This document shows, piece by piece, positions 8,487 to 17,583 of a stretch of DNA of 64,000 nucleotides. Position 1 is the stretch's first letter. Each line of letters begins with the position of its first letter. The notes under the pieces are model-generated. The model had not been told where the DNA came from and did no database searches. It was given only the letters and a program-made list of their open reading frames with translations. Made by a program: the position numbers and the translations under genes. The DNA lies in the NCBI RefSeq assembly GCF_042683045.1, contig NZ_JBHUIT010000034.1, positions 1 through 64,000 on the forward strand, given 5' to 3'. The stretch is from Luteolibacter algae. Its GTDB lineage: Bacteria > Verrucomicrobiota > Verrucomicrobiia > Verrucomicrobiales > Akkermansiaceae.

Positions 8487-9767
8487 TTACTTCTGGTTGG
8501 CGACTGCTTTGAGACGCAGAGCGTTTAGTGCGATAAAGCCTGTGGCATCGTCTTGATTATAGGCTTCTTCCTGGCCGCCTTCCATCGTGGCGACAGCTTC
8601 GGAATACATGCTGTGCGGGCTGCGACGGCCTGCCTGCATAACATTACCTTTGTAGAGTTTGAGCCGAACCTCACCTGAAACGGTTTTCTGTGTCTCGGTT
8701 ACAAGAGCCTGGATCGCCTCGCGCTCCGGGGCGAACCAGAAGCCGTTGTAAACGAGCTGGGCGTATTTCGGAATAAGAGAGTCCCGGATGTGCATCGCTT
8801 CGCGGTCGACAACGAGCGTCTCAAGATCGCGGTGGGCAGCGAGGAGAATTGTGCCGCCCGGGGTCTCGTAGATGCCACGGGATTTCATGCCGACGAAACG
8901 GTTCTCCACAATATCTACCCGCCCGATTCCGTTGCGGCCACCGAGGAGGTTGAGCACACGCATGACGCCATAGGCACTGAGTAATGTGTAGCCGTCCTGC
9001 TGGCTGGTGGCTTTCACATCCCCAACCTCTTCAAGGACTGCATCCAGATTTTCATGACGAAGTCCGATGGCATTGCCCTTTTCGAAAAGAATTTCCACAT
9101 ATTCAGCTTTGTCCAGAGCATCTTCCGGGGAAACGGAGAGGACATACATATCGGTGTCCTCCGGGGTAGTCGCATCATACCACGGGTCTTCCATAGCTCC
9201 TGCTTCGAAGGAGATGTGAAGAAGGTTGCGATCCATGGAGTAAGGCTTTTTCATGGAGGCCTTGATCGGAATATTGTGTTCCTCCGCGTAGGCGATCATC
9301 TCCGCGCGACCGGGAAATTGCTTGCGGAATTCCGCATCACGCCATGGGGCAATGCATTTGACCTGAGGTGCAAGTGCCGCCGCAGATAGCTCGAAGCGGA
9401 CCTGGTCATTGCCCTTGCCGGTAGCGCCGTGAGCGATCGCGTCAGCGCCCTCTTTGATCGCGATGTCGATCATATCCTTTGTGATGCAAGGACGGGCAAT
9501 GGAGGTGCCAAGCAGATAACGGCCTTCGTAGATCGCTCCGGCCTGGATCATTGGAAAAATGTAGTTCTGGGCAAAATCTTCCTTGAGATCCCCGATGTAG
9601 CACTTGGAAGCACCTGTGGAGAGGGCTTTGGCTTCGAGCCCGTCAAGCTCATCACCTTGGCCGACATCCGCACAGTATGCGATGATCTCCGCGTTGTATT
9701 TTTCTTTGAGCCAGAGGAGGAGGACGGAGGTGTCTAGACCTCCGGAGTATGCGACTACGATTTTCAT
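8487..9767 (-). CDS. argG: Argininosuccinate synthase
   Basis: ATP-dependent joining of citrulline and aspartate in arginine synthesis. 426 residues. It begins with the PP-loop MKIVVAYSGGLDTSVLL, followed by YCADVGQGDE, GTSIARPCITKDMIDIA, the ATP/citrulline loop GATGKGNDQVRFEL, IKASMKKPYSMDRNLLHIS and EAGAMEDPW. The C-terminal tetramerisation region YETPGGTILLAAHRDLE and MYSEAVATME is intact. The ATG start is preceded by an AT-rich leader without a Shine-Dalgarno sequence. No other arg genes adjoin. Confidence 0.98.
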   Translation of the reverse strand: MKIVVAYSGGLDTSVLLLWLKEKYNAEIIAYCADVGQGDELDGLEAKALSTGASKCYIGDLKEDFAQNYIFPMIQAGAIYEGRYLLGTSIARPCITKDMIDIAIKEGADAIAHGATGKGNDQVRFELSAAALAPQVKCIAPWRDAEFRKQFPGRAEMIAYAEEHNIPIKASMKKPYSMDRNLLHISFEAGAMEDPWYDATTPEDTDMYVLSVSPEDALDKAEYVEILFEKGNAIGLRHENLDAVLEEVGDVKATSQQDGYTLLSAYGVMRVLNLLGGRNGIGRVDIVENRFVGMKSRGIYETPGGTILLAAHRDLETLVVDREAMHIRDSLIPKYAQLVYNGFWFAPEREAIQALVTETQKTVSGEVRLKLYKGNVMQAGRRSPHSMYSEAVATMEGGQEEAYNQDDATGFIALNALRLKAVANQK

Positions 9768-9905
9768 ATAATTAACAGGATTGGGAAGATGCGTGGAAAA
9801 GCCTGAATGATTGTGGATCTGGCTTCACCGTTCGAGCGGGAGGTTGGGTAAAGCGGTAAAAGCTGAAAAGCTGAAAAACCGAAAAGAGGAAAGTTTCTGC
9901 AAAGA

Positions 9906-9940
9906 AAAAGCCGGCCCCCATCAAAGGGAGTCCGGCTTTT
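9906..9940 (-). terminator. Intrinsic terminator after the basic protein gene
   Basis: AAAAGCCGG (9906-9914) pairs with CCGGCTTTT (9932-9940). On the minus strand the second arm runs into TTTTCTTT. It lies 27 bases past the stop of the Lys/Ala-rich gene. The spacer 9768-9905 on the argG side shows nothing further. Confidence 0.85.
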
Positions 9941-9967
9941 CCGTGAAATAATGAGTTTCTTACGGCT

Positions 9968-10219
9968 TCAGCTCTCGCTGGATTCGTCAGTTTCAGTTTT
10001 CTTAGCTGCTTTCTTAGCTGCCTTTTTGGCGGGAGCTTTTTTCGCGGCTTTTTTGATTGGAGCTTTCTTTACCTCTTCATCGTCGGAAGAATCTTTTGCT
10101 GCTACTTTTTTGAGAGTTGCCTTTGGAAGGATTCCGCCAAGTTTGGCTTGTTCCTTTTTGCGCTTGAGATAATCCGCACGACGACGGCGTTTGATGATTT
10201 TGTTTGATTGCTGGCCCAT
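9968..10219 (-). CDS. Small basic Lys/Ala-rich nucleic-acid-binding-like protein
   Basis: 83 residues starting MGQQSNKIIKRRRRADYLKR. The first 45 residues are strongly basic with an ordered-looking helix; after an acidic linker (DSSDDEEV) comes a tail of KKAPIKKAAKKAPAKKAAKK type, like histone H1 or chlamydial Hc tails. Such proteins generally bind DNA or RNA; the target here is inferred only. The start was set at the ATG 10219 because upstream in-frame sequence is uncharacteristic. It has its own terminator. The N-terminal block looks conserved and functional and is not merely low complexity. Divergent from recO. Confidence 0.8.
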   Translation of the reverse strand: MGQQSNKIIKRRRRADYLKRKKEQAKLGGILPKATLKKVAAKDSSDDEEVKKAPIKKAAKKAPAKKAAKKAAKKTETDESSES

Positions 10220-10288
10220 GGTTGCTGGACATTGGCTAAGGCAGCGAAAGCAGGGTATCAAGCCGAAACTTTAATTCATTCATTCAAG

Positions 10289-10825
10289 GTGATTTCCACA
10301 GAAGCTATATTGATACGAACAACGCGCCTGACGGACACCAGTTTGATCGTGCACTGGTATAGTGAGGACGAAGGTTTGGTGAAAACTGTGGCCAAGGGAG
10401 CGCTTCGCCCGAAGAGTCCTTTTGCCGGGAAACTGGATCTGTTTTTTTCCGGAGAAATAGCGATCGTGCCAGCGCGCAGGGGAGAACTGCACAGCCTGCG
10501 GGAGGTCTCGATTTCAAATTGGCGGCAGGGGCTGAGGCGACAATATTTGACAACCCTGATGGCTGGATATTTCTGCCAGTTGCTCGAAGCGGCAGTGGAA
10601 CCGATGCATGGAGATCCGGGACTGTTTGATCTGCTGAGACGTGGTCTGGATTTTCTGGATCATTCCGAGCCGACTCCAAAGGCGCTTTTCCACTTCGAAA
10701 AAGAATTGGCAAAATTGTTAGGAGTGCTTGCCGGAAAGGGGTTGGCGGAGGTCTCCTTGAGAGAGCATTTAGGAGTCCTGCCGTATAGCCGGAAGCAGTT
10801 GCTCGATAGGTTGTCGGGGATTTGA
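10289..10825 (+). CDS. recO: DNA repair protein RecO, short form
   Basis: RecO loads RecA together with RecR in gap repair. Residues 1-80 give the OB-fold N terminus (STEAILIRTTRLTDTSLIV, EGLVKTVAKGALRPKSPFAG) and the remainder is helical. With the GTG at 10289 the protein is 178 residues, against about 230-250 for typical RecO. The C-terminal lobe and its CxxC zinc finger are missing, with no frameshift evident. Start choice is uncertain because no Shine-Dalgarno sequence precedes the GTG and the frame stays open upstream to 10208. The family call rests on the N-terminal half. Confidence 0.82.
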   Translation: MISTEAILIRTTRLTDTSLIVHWYSEDEGLVKTVAKGALRPKSPFAGKLDLFFSGEIAIVPARRGELHSLREVSISNWRQGLRRQYLTTLMAGYFCQLLEAAVEPMHGDPGLFDLLRRGLDFLDHSEPTPKALFHFEKELAKLLGVLAGKGLAEVSLREHLGVLPYSRKQLLDRLSGI

Positions 10826-10889
10826 AGGTTTGATCTGGTCAAATCGAAATTTTAGCGTTTAAGCTCCGTCCCCCCCTAAAAAAAATAGA

Positions 10890-11798
10890 ATGGAAACACC
10901 TACAGTGAATTTTATCCAGGCCATGCGTGAGCAAATTGAGAAAATGCTTGATGAGGGCAACCTCGCTGAGGCTCTGAAAACCGCGAATGAGGCCGTGGAC
11001 AAATGCCGGAAATCCCTAACAGTCGGAGAAGAGGCTGATGAGTCCTTGGCCGCCGCATTGGAACTGCGTAGCAGTGTTTATTTAGCCCAGCAAAATTACA
11101 ACGAGGTCATTTCAGACGCGAACAAGGCCATTGAAAACCTTCGCGAACGGCCGGAAAAATTCAGTGATTTGGGACGGCTGTATGCATTGATCGGGGCGGC
11201 CTATGATGCCCAGGGACGCACCGAGAGAGTAATCGATGCCTGGAAAAAAGCTGTGACTTACTTTGAGAAGTGTGAACCGCCGCTCCTTCTTGATGTTGCC
11301 ACGATGACGAACAATCTTGGCTTTATTGCAAAAGCGGGTGGCGATCTGGATTCCGCCGAGGATTTTTTCCTGCGGGCCCTGAAAATTCTCCACTCGGAAG
11401 TAGGTGAGAAGCATGCGCAAACCGCTTCAGTATCCAACAATCTAGGGGCCGTGTACTTGGCAGCCGGGTATCTCGATCAAGCGCGTGAAATGCACATGAT
11501 GGCATTGGAAACCCGCCGTAGTATCTTCGGAGAAAGCCATCCAGATACCGCACAATCGCACAACAATCTGGCACTTGCCTATCTGAAGACGGGGGATCGC
11601 AGTTGGGCTCGGAAACACTTTGAGAAAGCGCTCGAGGGCTTTGAATCCCTGGGGATCGAATATTCCTCGGATCTGGAGGCGGTCGCCTCGAATTACTGTG
11701 ATTTCCTCATCGAGGAAGGCGAGGGGATTCTATCCGGAATCATTGCACACCGTGTGAAAGAACTTTTGTCCGCCGAGCAGCCGGTGGGAGCCTCCTGA
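10890..11798 (+). CDS. TPR protein with kinesin-light-chain-type repeats
   Basis: 302 residues, no signal peptide or membrane segment, so probably cytoplasmic. Tetratricopeptide repeats cover about residues 15-260. The clearest are NNLGFIAKAGGDLDSAEDFF, NNLGAVYLAAGYLDQAREMH and NNLALAYLKTGDRSWARKHF, spaced 42 residues apart with the HPDTA-type linker of kinesin light chain repeats. TPRs mediate protein-protein contacts; the partner is unknown. A poly-C/poly-A stretch precedes the ATG without a good ribosome site. Terminated at 11820-11856. Confidence 0.85.
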   Translation: METPTVNFIQAMREQIEKMLDEGNLAEALKTANEAVDKCRKSLTVGEEADESLAAALELRSSVYLAQQNYNEVISDANKAIENLRERPEKFSDLGRLYALIGAAYDAQGRTERVIDAWKKAVTYFEKCEPPLLLDVATMTNNLGFIAKAGGDLDSAEDFFLRALKILHSEVGEKHAQTASVSNNLGAVYLAAGYLDQAREMHMMALETRRSIFGESHPDTAQSHNNLALAYLKTGDRSWARKHFEKALEGFESLGIEYSSDLEAVASNYCDFLIEEGEGILSGIIAHRVKELLSAEQPVGAS

Positions 11799-11819
11799 AG
11801 GTCGCGTTCTGAAGAAATG

Positions 11820-11856
11820 AAAAAGCCGGGCACCAATTGGTGTTCCGGCTTTTTTT
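11820..11856. terminator. Bidirectional intrinsic terminator
   Basis: AAAAAGCCGG (11820-11829) pairs with the CCGGCTTTTT arm ending near 11854, around an inner CACCAATTGGTG palindrome. T-runs exist on both strands. It lies between two convergent TPR protein genes. Confidence 0.9.
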
Positions 11857-11892
11857 ACGGGTGGAAAACTCAGGTTTCAGAATGCTTGGGAA

Positions 11893-13548
11893 TCATTCCG
11901 CGGAATCTCCGGTCTTGATCTTGGAGCGGGCGCTTTCGAGCCTCTGTAATGTCTCATGATCATTGGGGAATTTCATAAGGGCTTCGGTGTATGCCTCAAT
12001 AGCCTCGGCGGGTTGATTGCGAGCAATATAGTAGTCTCCCAAACGGGTAACCATGGGGGTAAGCAGAGGAGGAGGGCTCAGCATGGTGGCAGGTCGCTGG
12101 CGGTCAGTCGCAGCGCGGAACCAATTGAATGCGGAGCCGTGACCGGCAGGGGGGCCGGCAAGAGCTAGCCTGCCGCGTAATTCGGCCGCGAGAACCTCAA
12201 GAGCCCGGAAGGAACGTAACCATTCGGAACGCTCTCCTATGGCGGCGGCAATATTCTGTTTTTTTGCCATTGCCTGGCCGTGGTAGCTGACAGCCCCGAT
12301 GGTATCTCCGGCTTTTTCCAACTCTCCCGCGTCAAGCAGGCGTTGCGCTTCAAGCGATATGCGAAGACCATCCACCCACCAGTAGGATAGAGATTTCTCA
12401 CGGAACGGAGCACCTTCCTCTGGCGTCGGAAGAGATGCCAGAGCCTTTGCCGAATCCCCTTCGCGGCTGCGGCGTAGTAGCACCCGAGCGGGTAATGTTT
12501 TCGCATCCCATAATAGCTGCCGGGTTCCGAATGCGAACGGGCGCTCGGGATCCACCGTGGTATTGGCGATTTTTTCCGCAGAGGCGAGTGCATTGTCGAA
12601 GTCACCCTTGGATGCCAGGGCAACGACGCGGTAGCATTCGGAGCGCACCCATTCGCCACAATCCGCGGGAGCGACTTTATTTTCTTTCATCCAGATGGAA
12701 TACAGTGTGGCGGATCTTGCAAAGGCCGAGGCAGCTTTGGAGTGCTCTCCACAGCGCCACTCGTAATGGCCCAGAAGGTGAAAATACGGGGCGTAGTCCG
12801 GAACCATCTGGCATAGATTGCGAGCCATTTCCAGCGAGGGCTGTAGGTCGGGCGACTCGGCGCGGATGAGCAATAATGCATAAAGTGGAAGGGCTGCATT
12901 CGGATCGCGTTCGATGAGCTTGAGCAGCCGTTGCTCGGATTTTTCTTGGTCCGGGGTGATTTCTCCCAATTCGTCATATCCGCCACGGCCAAACAACGCG
13001 GCGAAAATTTCCGACTGGAGTTCTCCGGGGAATTTTTCCGCGACACGCTTGAACGCAGTGGCGGCTCCTTTGGGGCCCTCTTCGATATACTTGATCAGAC
13101 TGTATGCGAATCCCCGTTCAAGTTCGGTTCCTTCGCCGGCGCTCACAAGCTCCAGCATTCTTTCGGTTGTAGCCAAGCGATTGGCATCGGTCTCCGGAGA
13201 AGGGGCAAGCATCGTCATAATCATCCCCCAGTGAGCCATCAGGCAATGTGGATCCGCTTTCATGGCGATCGCGAAATGGCGGCTTGCCTCGAATTCCCAT
13301 CCGCCATGTAGATGATTAAGCCCTTGTAGTGTGTGGATTTGAGCCTCTTCGTTGGCAGCGCTGACTGCTGTCACCAAGCCTTTGTGGAAAGGGAATACGG
13401 AAGGCGGTCCGAGCTTGCTGACTGCATCTGGAATACATTTTTCCAAGGTTGGCATTTCGCCGATAATGGCCTGCTCGTCAGTATCTACTTGAGCCTGCGA
13501 GTTCATTATTCCTGCCATCAGCAAGAAACAGGTGAGAAAGTATTTCAT
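11893..13548 (-). CDS. Secreted TPR-rich protein
   Basis: 551 residues with a signal peptide (MKYFLTCFLLMAGIMNSQAQ, cleaved probably after AQA). The mature part is helical repeats: GLNHLHGGWEFEASRHFAIA followed by KADPHCLMAHWGMIMTM near the N terminus, and a clean terminal TPR, RLGDYYIARNQPAEAIEAYT. The Cys/His-containing opening (HCLMAHWG) is typical of a group of exported TPR proteins whose function is not known to me. The ATG at 13548 was chosen because the frame upstream is antisense to proC and lacks a signal sequence. It is divergent from proC with an 82-base spacer that should hold both promoters. Confidence 0.8.
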   Translation of the reverse strand: MKYFLTCFLLMAGIMNSQAQVDTDEQAIIGEMPTLEKCIPDAVSKLGPPSVFPFHKGLVTAVSAANEEAQIHTLQGLNHLHGGWEFEASRHFAIAMKADPHCLMAHWGMIMTMLAPSPETDANRLATTERMLELVSAGEGTELERGFAYSLIKYIEEGPKGAATAFKRVAEKFPGELQSEIFAALFGRGGYDELGEITPDQEKSEQRLLKLIERDPNAALPLYALLLIRAESPDLQPSLEMARNLCQMVPDYAPYFHLLGHYEWRCGEHSKAASAFARSATLYSIWMKENKVAPADCGEWVRSECYRVVALASKGDFDNALASAEKIANTTVDPERPFAFGTRQLLWDAKTLPARVLLRRSREGDSAKALASLPTPEEGAPFREKSLSYWWVDGLRISLEAQRLLDAGELEKAGDTIGAVSYHGQAMAKKQNIAAAIGERSEWLRSFRALEVLAAELRGRLALAGPPAGHGSAFNWFRAATDRQRPATMLSPPPLLTPMVTRLGDYYIARNQPAEAIEAYTEALMKFPNDHETLQRLESARSKIKTGDSAE

Positions 13549-13630
13549 GTGCGAAAGATGGTGCAGTGATTTGAAATTCCCAAGGAAAATGACGCTCGCA
13601 ACGAGAGAGATTTCGTATAAGCCTTCCGCC

Positions 13631-14434
13631 ATGAAAATCGGAATTATCGGATGTGGGAAAATGGCGACGGCACTGATCAAGGGTGTGATCGAAGCCGGTG
13701 TAGTCGGAGCCGGAGATGTGATGGGAATTTCCCGCACCGAAGCTTCCAGAGAGCGCTTTGCAAAGGCCACAGGTGCAGGAATTACTGCCAATCTGGAAGA
13801 GCTGGTAAGCCATTCTGACGTCCTGCTGCTCGGCACCAAACCACAGGATGTTTATAAAACCCTCTCGGATTGCCGATTTGATGGAAAGGGGGACAAACTG
13901 CTGATCTCGGTGGCAGCGGGTGTCACGCTGGAAAACCTCGAAAAACACACGCCTGCCGAAGTCCGCGTCGTCCGCACGATGCCTAATACACCCTCGCTTA
14001 TCGGCAAAGGTGCGACGGGTTATTGCCTCGGGGAGCGTTGTGTCCCGGAGGATGAGAAGGTGGTTAGTGCGTTGCTGGATGCTGTGGGACTCTCATCCAG
14101 AGTGCCTGAGAAACTTATGAATGCGGTGGTCGGGGTGTCCGGCAGCGGCCCCGCCTACATCTACATGATCATAGAAGCCATGGCCGATGGGGGAGTGCTT
14201 TGTGGCCTGCCGCGGGAGGATGCGCTGAAACTTGCGGCACAGACGGTGAGCGGCGCGGCGGAGATGGTGCTGCAGACCGGTCAACACCCGGCTGTATTGA
14301 AGGACATGGTTACCTCGCCCGGTGGCACTACCATCACAGCTTTGGCCGTTTTAGAGGAAAAAAATGTGCGGTCCGCATTTATTAAAGCGGTGGGCGCGGC
14401 CTGTGATAAGGCGACAGAGCTTGGAAAGAACTGA
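13631..14434 (+). CDS. proC: Pyrroline-5-carboxylate reductase
   Basis: Last step of proline synthesis, NAD(P)H-dependent. 267 residues. N-terminal Rossmann motif MKIGIIGCGKMATALIKGV; then VVRTMPNTPSLIGKGATGYC; the P5CR signature GVSGSGPAYIYMIIEAMADG; and TVSGAAEM, LKDMVTSPGGTTITAL and SAFIKAVGAACDKATEL at the C-terminal dimerisation domain. The ATG at 13631 starts exactly at the family N terminus. A short AAGCT/AGCTT hairpin with T5 at 14434-14452 may terminate it weakly. No proA or proB nearby. Confidence 0.97.
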   Translation: MKIGIIGCGKMATALIKGVIEAGVVGAGDVMGISRTEASRERFAKATGAGITANLEELVSHSDVLLLGTKPQDVYKTLSDCRFDGKGDKLLISVAAGVTLENLEKHTPAEVRVVRTMPNTPSLIGKGATGYCLGERCVPEDEKVVSALLDAVGLSSRVPEKLMNAVVGVSGSGPAYIYMIIEAMADGGVLCGLPREDALKLAAQTVSGAAEMVLQTGQHPAVLKDMVTSPGGTTITALAVLEEKNVRSAFIKAVGAACDKATELGKN

Positions 14435-14530
14435 AGCTGGAGTGAGCTTTTTCATTCCCGGTCCGGTGTGACTTCATCTTCCTTGTAATTTCAGCTTTCC
14501 CGCCGCGCCAAAGTTCTTATGGTCGAGGCC

Positions 14531-15466
14531 ATGAAGAAGTGTTTTCCATTGGTTGTCGCAATTGCCGCAGGAGCAGGAATGATGGTTTCCTGCAGCAATA
14601 ATGACGATGTCATGATGCTGGCGGGCAATACCCAGGCTGCGTCCAGTGAAGGCGAGGCCCTCTATCAGAAGGCCAAAGCCGCAGACGATGCGGGGAAAAC
14701 CACCAAGGCAATCAAGCAATACGAAAATGTTGCCGATAAATATCCCTTCGCACCCTCTTCAGCGCAGGCACGTTTCCGCCAGGCGGAGCTTTTGGAACAG
14801 AGAGGTGAAGTTCAAAAATCATTCGATGCCTATCAGAAGTTTCTCACCCGCTATCAGGGCAGTGGCCTTTATTCCACCGCGCTCGAGCGACAGGCAAAAA
14901 TGGCGCAAGGCGCTGCGGACGGCGAAGTGAAATCCAGCTTCCTCGGACTTCGTTCCAAGCTTTCCACGGACAAGGTGGTGGAGATGCTCTCGAAGGTGCG
15001 TGACAATGCGCCGCGCTCGGCGACTTCGGCAAAAGCCCAGTTCACCATCGGCGAGCTTTACCAGGGAAAGAAAAAAGCCAAAGAGGCGATCGAAGCATAT
15101 CGCAAGCTCGTGAGGGATCAGCCGGAAAGCAGCTATGCTCCTGAAGCACTTTTCCGGGTGGGTGTGGTGCTCATGGAGGAAGCGGATCGAGGCAACCGCA
15201 ATCAGGCCACTCTCGATCTCGCGGGTGAGGCATTTCAAGATTATCTCCTACAATATCCGGGGCACTCCAAGAATGCGGAGGCACGTCGGCTTTCCAAGAA
15301 CCTAAATAGCCGCGAGCTGCAACGCTCCGTGGAAATTGCCGAATACTACGATAAGGCCGGACAATACGAGTCCGCGAAAATTTACTATCGCGAGGTGCTC
15401 AGGAAAGCTGGATCCGGCGCCGCCTATGACAAGGCGAAAGCCCGGTTGAAAGAGCTCGGCGAGTAA
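14531..15466 (+). CDS. BamD-like outer-membrane assembly lipoprotein
   Basis: 311 residues. A lipoprotein signal ends in AGMMVSC, so Cys near residue 21 is the likely lipidated residue. The mature protein contains TPR-like repeats of the YfiO/BamD kind: EGEALYQKAKAADDAGKTTK, YENVADKYPFAPSSAQARFR, AYQKFLTRYQGSGLYSTALE and YRKLVRDQPESSYAPEALFR. BamD acts in the beta-barrel assembly complex on the periplasmic face of the outer membrane. The C-terminal half is longer than proteobacterial BamD and could instead be a CpoB/YbgF-type TPR lipoprotein. An lptE-like gene follows after 24 bases, supporting an envelope-assembly operon. Confidence 0.78.
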   Translation: MKKCFPLVVAIAAGAGMMVSCSNNDDVMMLAGNTQAASSEGEALYQKAKAADDAGKTTKAIKQYENVADKYPFAPSSAQARFRQAELLEQRGEVQKSFDAYQKFLTRYQGSGLYSTALERQAKMAQGAADGEVKSSFLGLRSKLSTDKVVEMLSKVRDNAPRSATSAKAQFTIGELYQGKKKAKEAIEAYRKLVRDQPESSYAPEALFRVGVVLMEEADRGNRNQATLDLAGEAFQDYLLQYPGHSKNAEARRLSKNLNSRELQRSVEIAEYYDKAGQYESAKIYYREVLRKAGSGAAYDKAKARLKELGE

Positions 15467-15490
15467 CGATTACGGCTTTCTCCTTTTTCT

Positions 15491-15997
15491 ATGAAAACAC
15501 TTCTTCTCTTATTGCTCGGCCTTATTTCATGCTCGTGTGGCGGGTATCATCTTGGAGGGGCGAAGCCTCCTTCTCTGGCCGCAGTGAAGACCATATCGGT
15601 GCCGATGTTCAAAAACGGCACCTTGCATCCCCGTGCTGAATCACTGGCGACCTCTGCGGTAACGGATGCAATTGTCCAGGACGGCACCTACCGGATTGCT
15701 GCAGGCAGCAATGCTGACGCAGTTCTGGAGGGAAAAATATCCACTATCGAATACTCGACCCTGAGGAGCTCCCGCTTGGACTCGCTCCTTGCGGAAGAGC
15801 TGACCAACCGCGTGTCCATCGACTGGGTGTTGCGTGATGCGAAAGATCCCACGAAGATTCTCGGCAGTGGATCGAACCAAGGGTTCAGCTCATTTTTTGT
15901 AGATTCGAACCTTCAGACAGCCAGACAAAATGCCCTTCCAGACGCATTTGAACGCGCTGCCCAAAGTCTGGTTTCCAAGTTGTCATCTGGTTATTAG
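15491..15997 (+). CDS. lptE: LptE-like LPS-assembly lipoprotein
   Basis: 168 residues. The lipobox LISCSC places the lipidated Cys at about residue 16-17, followed by GGYHLGG, the usual LptE opening. The body has the LptE pattern: KTISVPMFKNGTLHPRAE, then a TSAVTDAIVQDGTYRI segment, a central VLEGKISTIEYSTLR strand and a final helix AFERAAQSLVSKL. LptE plugs the LptD barrel that inserts lipopolysaccharide into the outer membrane. Placement directly after a BamD-like gene agrees. Sequence conservation in this family is low, so the call rests on pattern and context. Confidence 0.8.
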   Translation: MKTLLLLLLGLISCSCGGYHLGGAKPPSLAAVKTISVPMFKNGTLHPRAESLATSAVTDAIVQDGTYRIAAGSNADAVLEGKISTIEYSTLRSSRLDSLLAEELTNRVSIDWVLRDAKDPTKILGSGSNQGFSSFFVDSNLQTARQNALPDAFERAAQSLVSKLSSGY

Positions 15998-16071
15998 CGT
16001 GCAACTTGTGCCGTTGAATGCGAGATGCCGGAAGATCGGTCCGGTATGAGATTCAATGTGAAATCACCAGT

Positions 16072-17577
16072 ATGAAACCCGAACACGAAGACCCCAATAA
16101 TCATGCCCCGGAAGTTCTTCCGGATGATGGATGGGATGATGAAGATCCTCCCGAAGAGCAGATCCCTCTTAAGCAGGATTTTGTAGTGCCTCCCAAGAGA
16201 GAAGAGAGGGTTCAGGGTAATCTGGGCTTCAAAGGCCGCCATGTAACCCGTTATGAGCCCAAGTCCCAATCGGATTTGGATGCGCCATCCGATGGACCGG
16301 GCGAGTCGGGTCCCTCGAAAAAAGAAGCCTCCGGGGGAAGAGTCCCGGGAAAAAAGAAATCTGAGCACCAGGGTAAATCTCTATCTGGCTCGTCAAATCT
16401 ACCGCCGGTTAAACCTACTCCTATAAAAGGAAGGTCGAAAAAATCTCCGGTCCGGTCGCTTGAAGTAATCCCTAATCCCGAAGAGGAGGCCGCCAACGAA
16501 ACAATAGAGAAAGTGACCCTGCCTGTATCTTCGGGTAGTTCCGTGAAACATCGGGTTCATGAGATCAGCCGGGTGGATCCCACGCCAGCTAATCTCAAAT
16601 CCGTCCCTCAGATCCCGGAAAAGGTCACACCGTCCCAAGTGGAGGAGGCAAAGCAGGAAGCAGTTGGCCGGCAACGCAGACAATTTGTGGCGGGAGAACG
16701 TGGAGACTGGGGCGAGCAGCAAGGCGGACGTTCCGCCGGCTGGATGATTTACACGGGAATCGGCGTGATATCCTTGATTGTACTTTCGGTCATATTAAGC
16801 CAGAAATTCGGCAAGACGGAGGTGCGGGAGTCTGACAAATCCTTATATAGCCAGCTGGAGATCGCGGATGAAATCCCGGAAGCTGCAATGGGAACTGAGA
16901 TGGAAGATTCCAAACAGATCGAGCTTCTTAATATTAGTCAGAAAAACGGGCAGGAACTATATGCCAGATATGCCAAAGCAGAGTCGGTTGCCGATTTCGC
17001 CGATTTCATGTTCGATAGGACGCATGTGGAACCTATTGCGAAAGCTGCATGGAGCCCCGTCGAAACCCGGTCTGACTGGAAGGTGGACGATTCCGCACGA
17101 TGGTTTGTTGCCGATGAAGATGGGAACCACTACGCCATGATGAGCGGGAGAAATGATGATTTCTCCGAGTTTACCGCGTTTTTCCAAATAGAAGGTGGCG
17201 AGCTGAAACTGGACTGGAAAGCAACAGCGGCTTACAGCTCGGCGAGCTATGAAGATCTAAAAGAAGGAAAGGGCGACCCCGGAGAGATACGGGGATATCT
17301 TTCAAAAGCGGACTTTTTCACATTCGCCCTGCCAGAGGAGAAGTTTCACTCCTTCCGGCTGATGTCACCTAATCGGTTACATACCGTTTGGATCTATTCG
17401 GAAATCGATTCAGAGCTGGACCAGAAATTGGTGAAAATGTTCGGCATTAGCCCTATTACAGGGCAAGCGCAGAACGAAGTTCAGCTTACACTGTCCCTTG
17501 AGCGTGGCCCTGCTGAAAGCTTGCCTGGGCAGTGGATGATAAAAGACTTAACAGGGCTATCCTGGATGGATAGATAA
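16072..17577 (+). CDS. Single-pass membrane protein, paralogue of the next gene
   Basis: 501 residues. Residues 1-220 are hydrophilic, Pro/Ser/Lys/Glu-rich and probably disordered. A single membrane segment (WMIYTGIGVISLIVLSVIL) spans residues 224-243, and an exported domain of about 240 residues follows. This domain contains WFVADEDGNHYAMMSG and GGELKLDWKATAAYSS, similar in order to the domain in the next gene (GEWMVLTRW, GEDWRLDWRHLSHYS). I do not recognise the family. The start ATG at 16072 (MKPEHEDP) was preferred; an in-frame ATG at 16018 adds 18 residues. Only 6 bases separate its stop from the paralogue start. Confidence 0.72.
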   Translation: MKPEHEDPNNHAPEVLPDDGWDDEDPPEEQIPLKQDFVVPPKREERVQGNLGFKGRHVTRYEPKSQSDLDAPSDGPGESGPSKKEASGGRVPGKKKSEHQGKSLSGSSNLPPVKPTPIKGRSKKSPVRSLEVIPNPEEEAANETIEKVTLPVSSGSSVKHRVHEISRVDPTPANLKSVPQIPEKVTPSQVEEAKQEAVGRQRRQFVAGERGDWGEQQGGRSAGWMIYTGIGVISLIVLSVILSQKFGKTEVRESDKSLYSQLEIADEIPEAAMGTEMEDSKQIELLNISQKNGQELYARYAKAESVADFADFMFDRTHVEPIAKAAWSPVETRSDWKVDDSARWFVADEDGNHYAMMSGRNDDFSEFTAFFQIEGGELKLDWKATAAYSSASYEDLKEGKGDPGEIRGYLSKADFFTFALPEEKFHSFRLMSPNRLHTVWIYSEIDSELDQKLVKMFGISPITGQAQNEVQLTLSLERGPAESLPGQWMIKDLTGLSWMDR

Positions 17578-17583
17578 CTGTGA

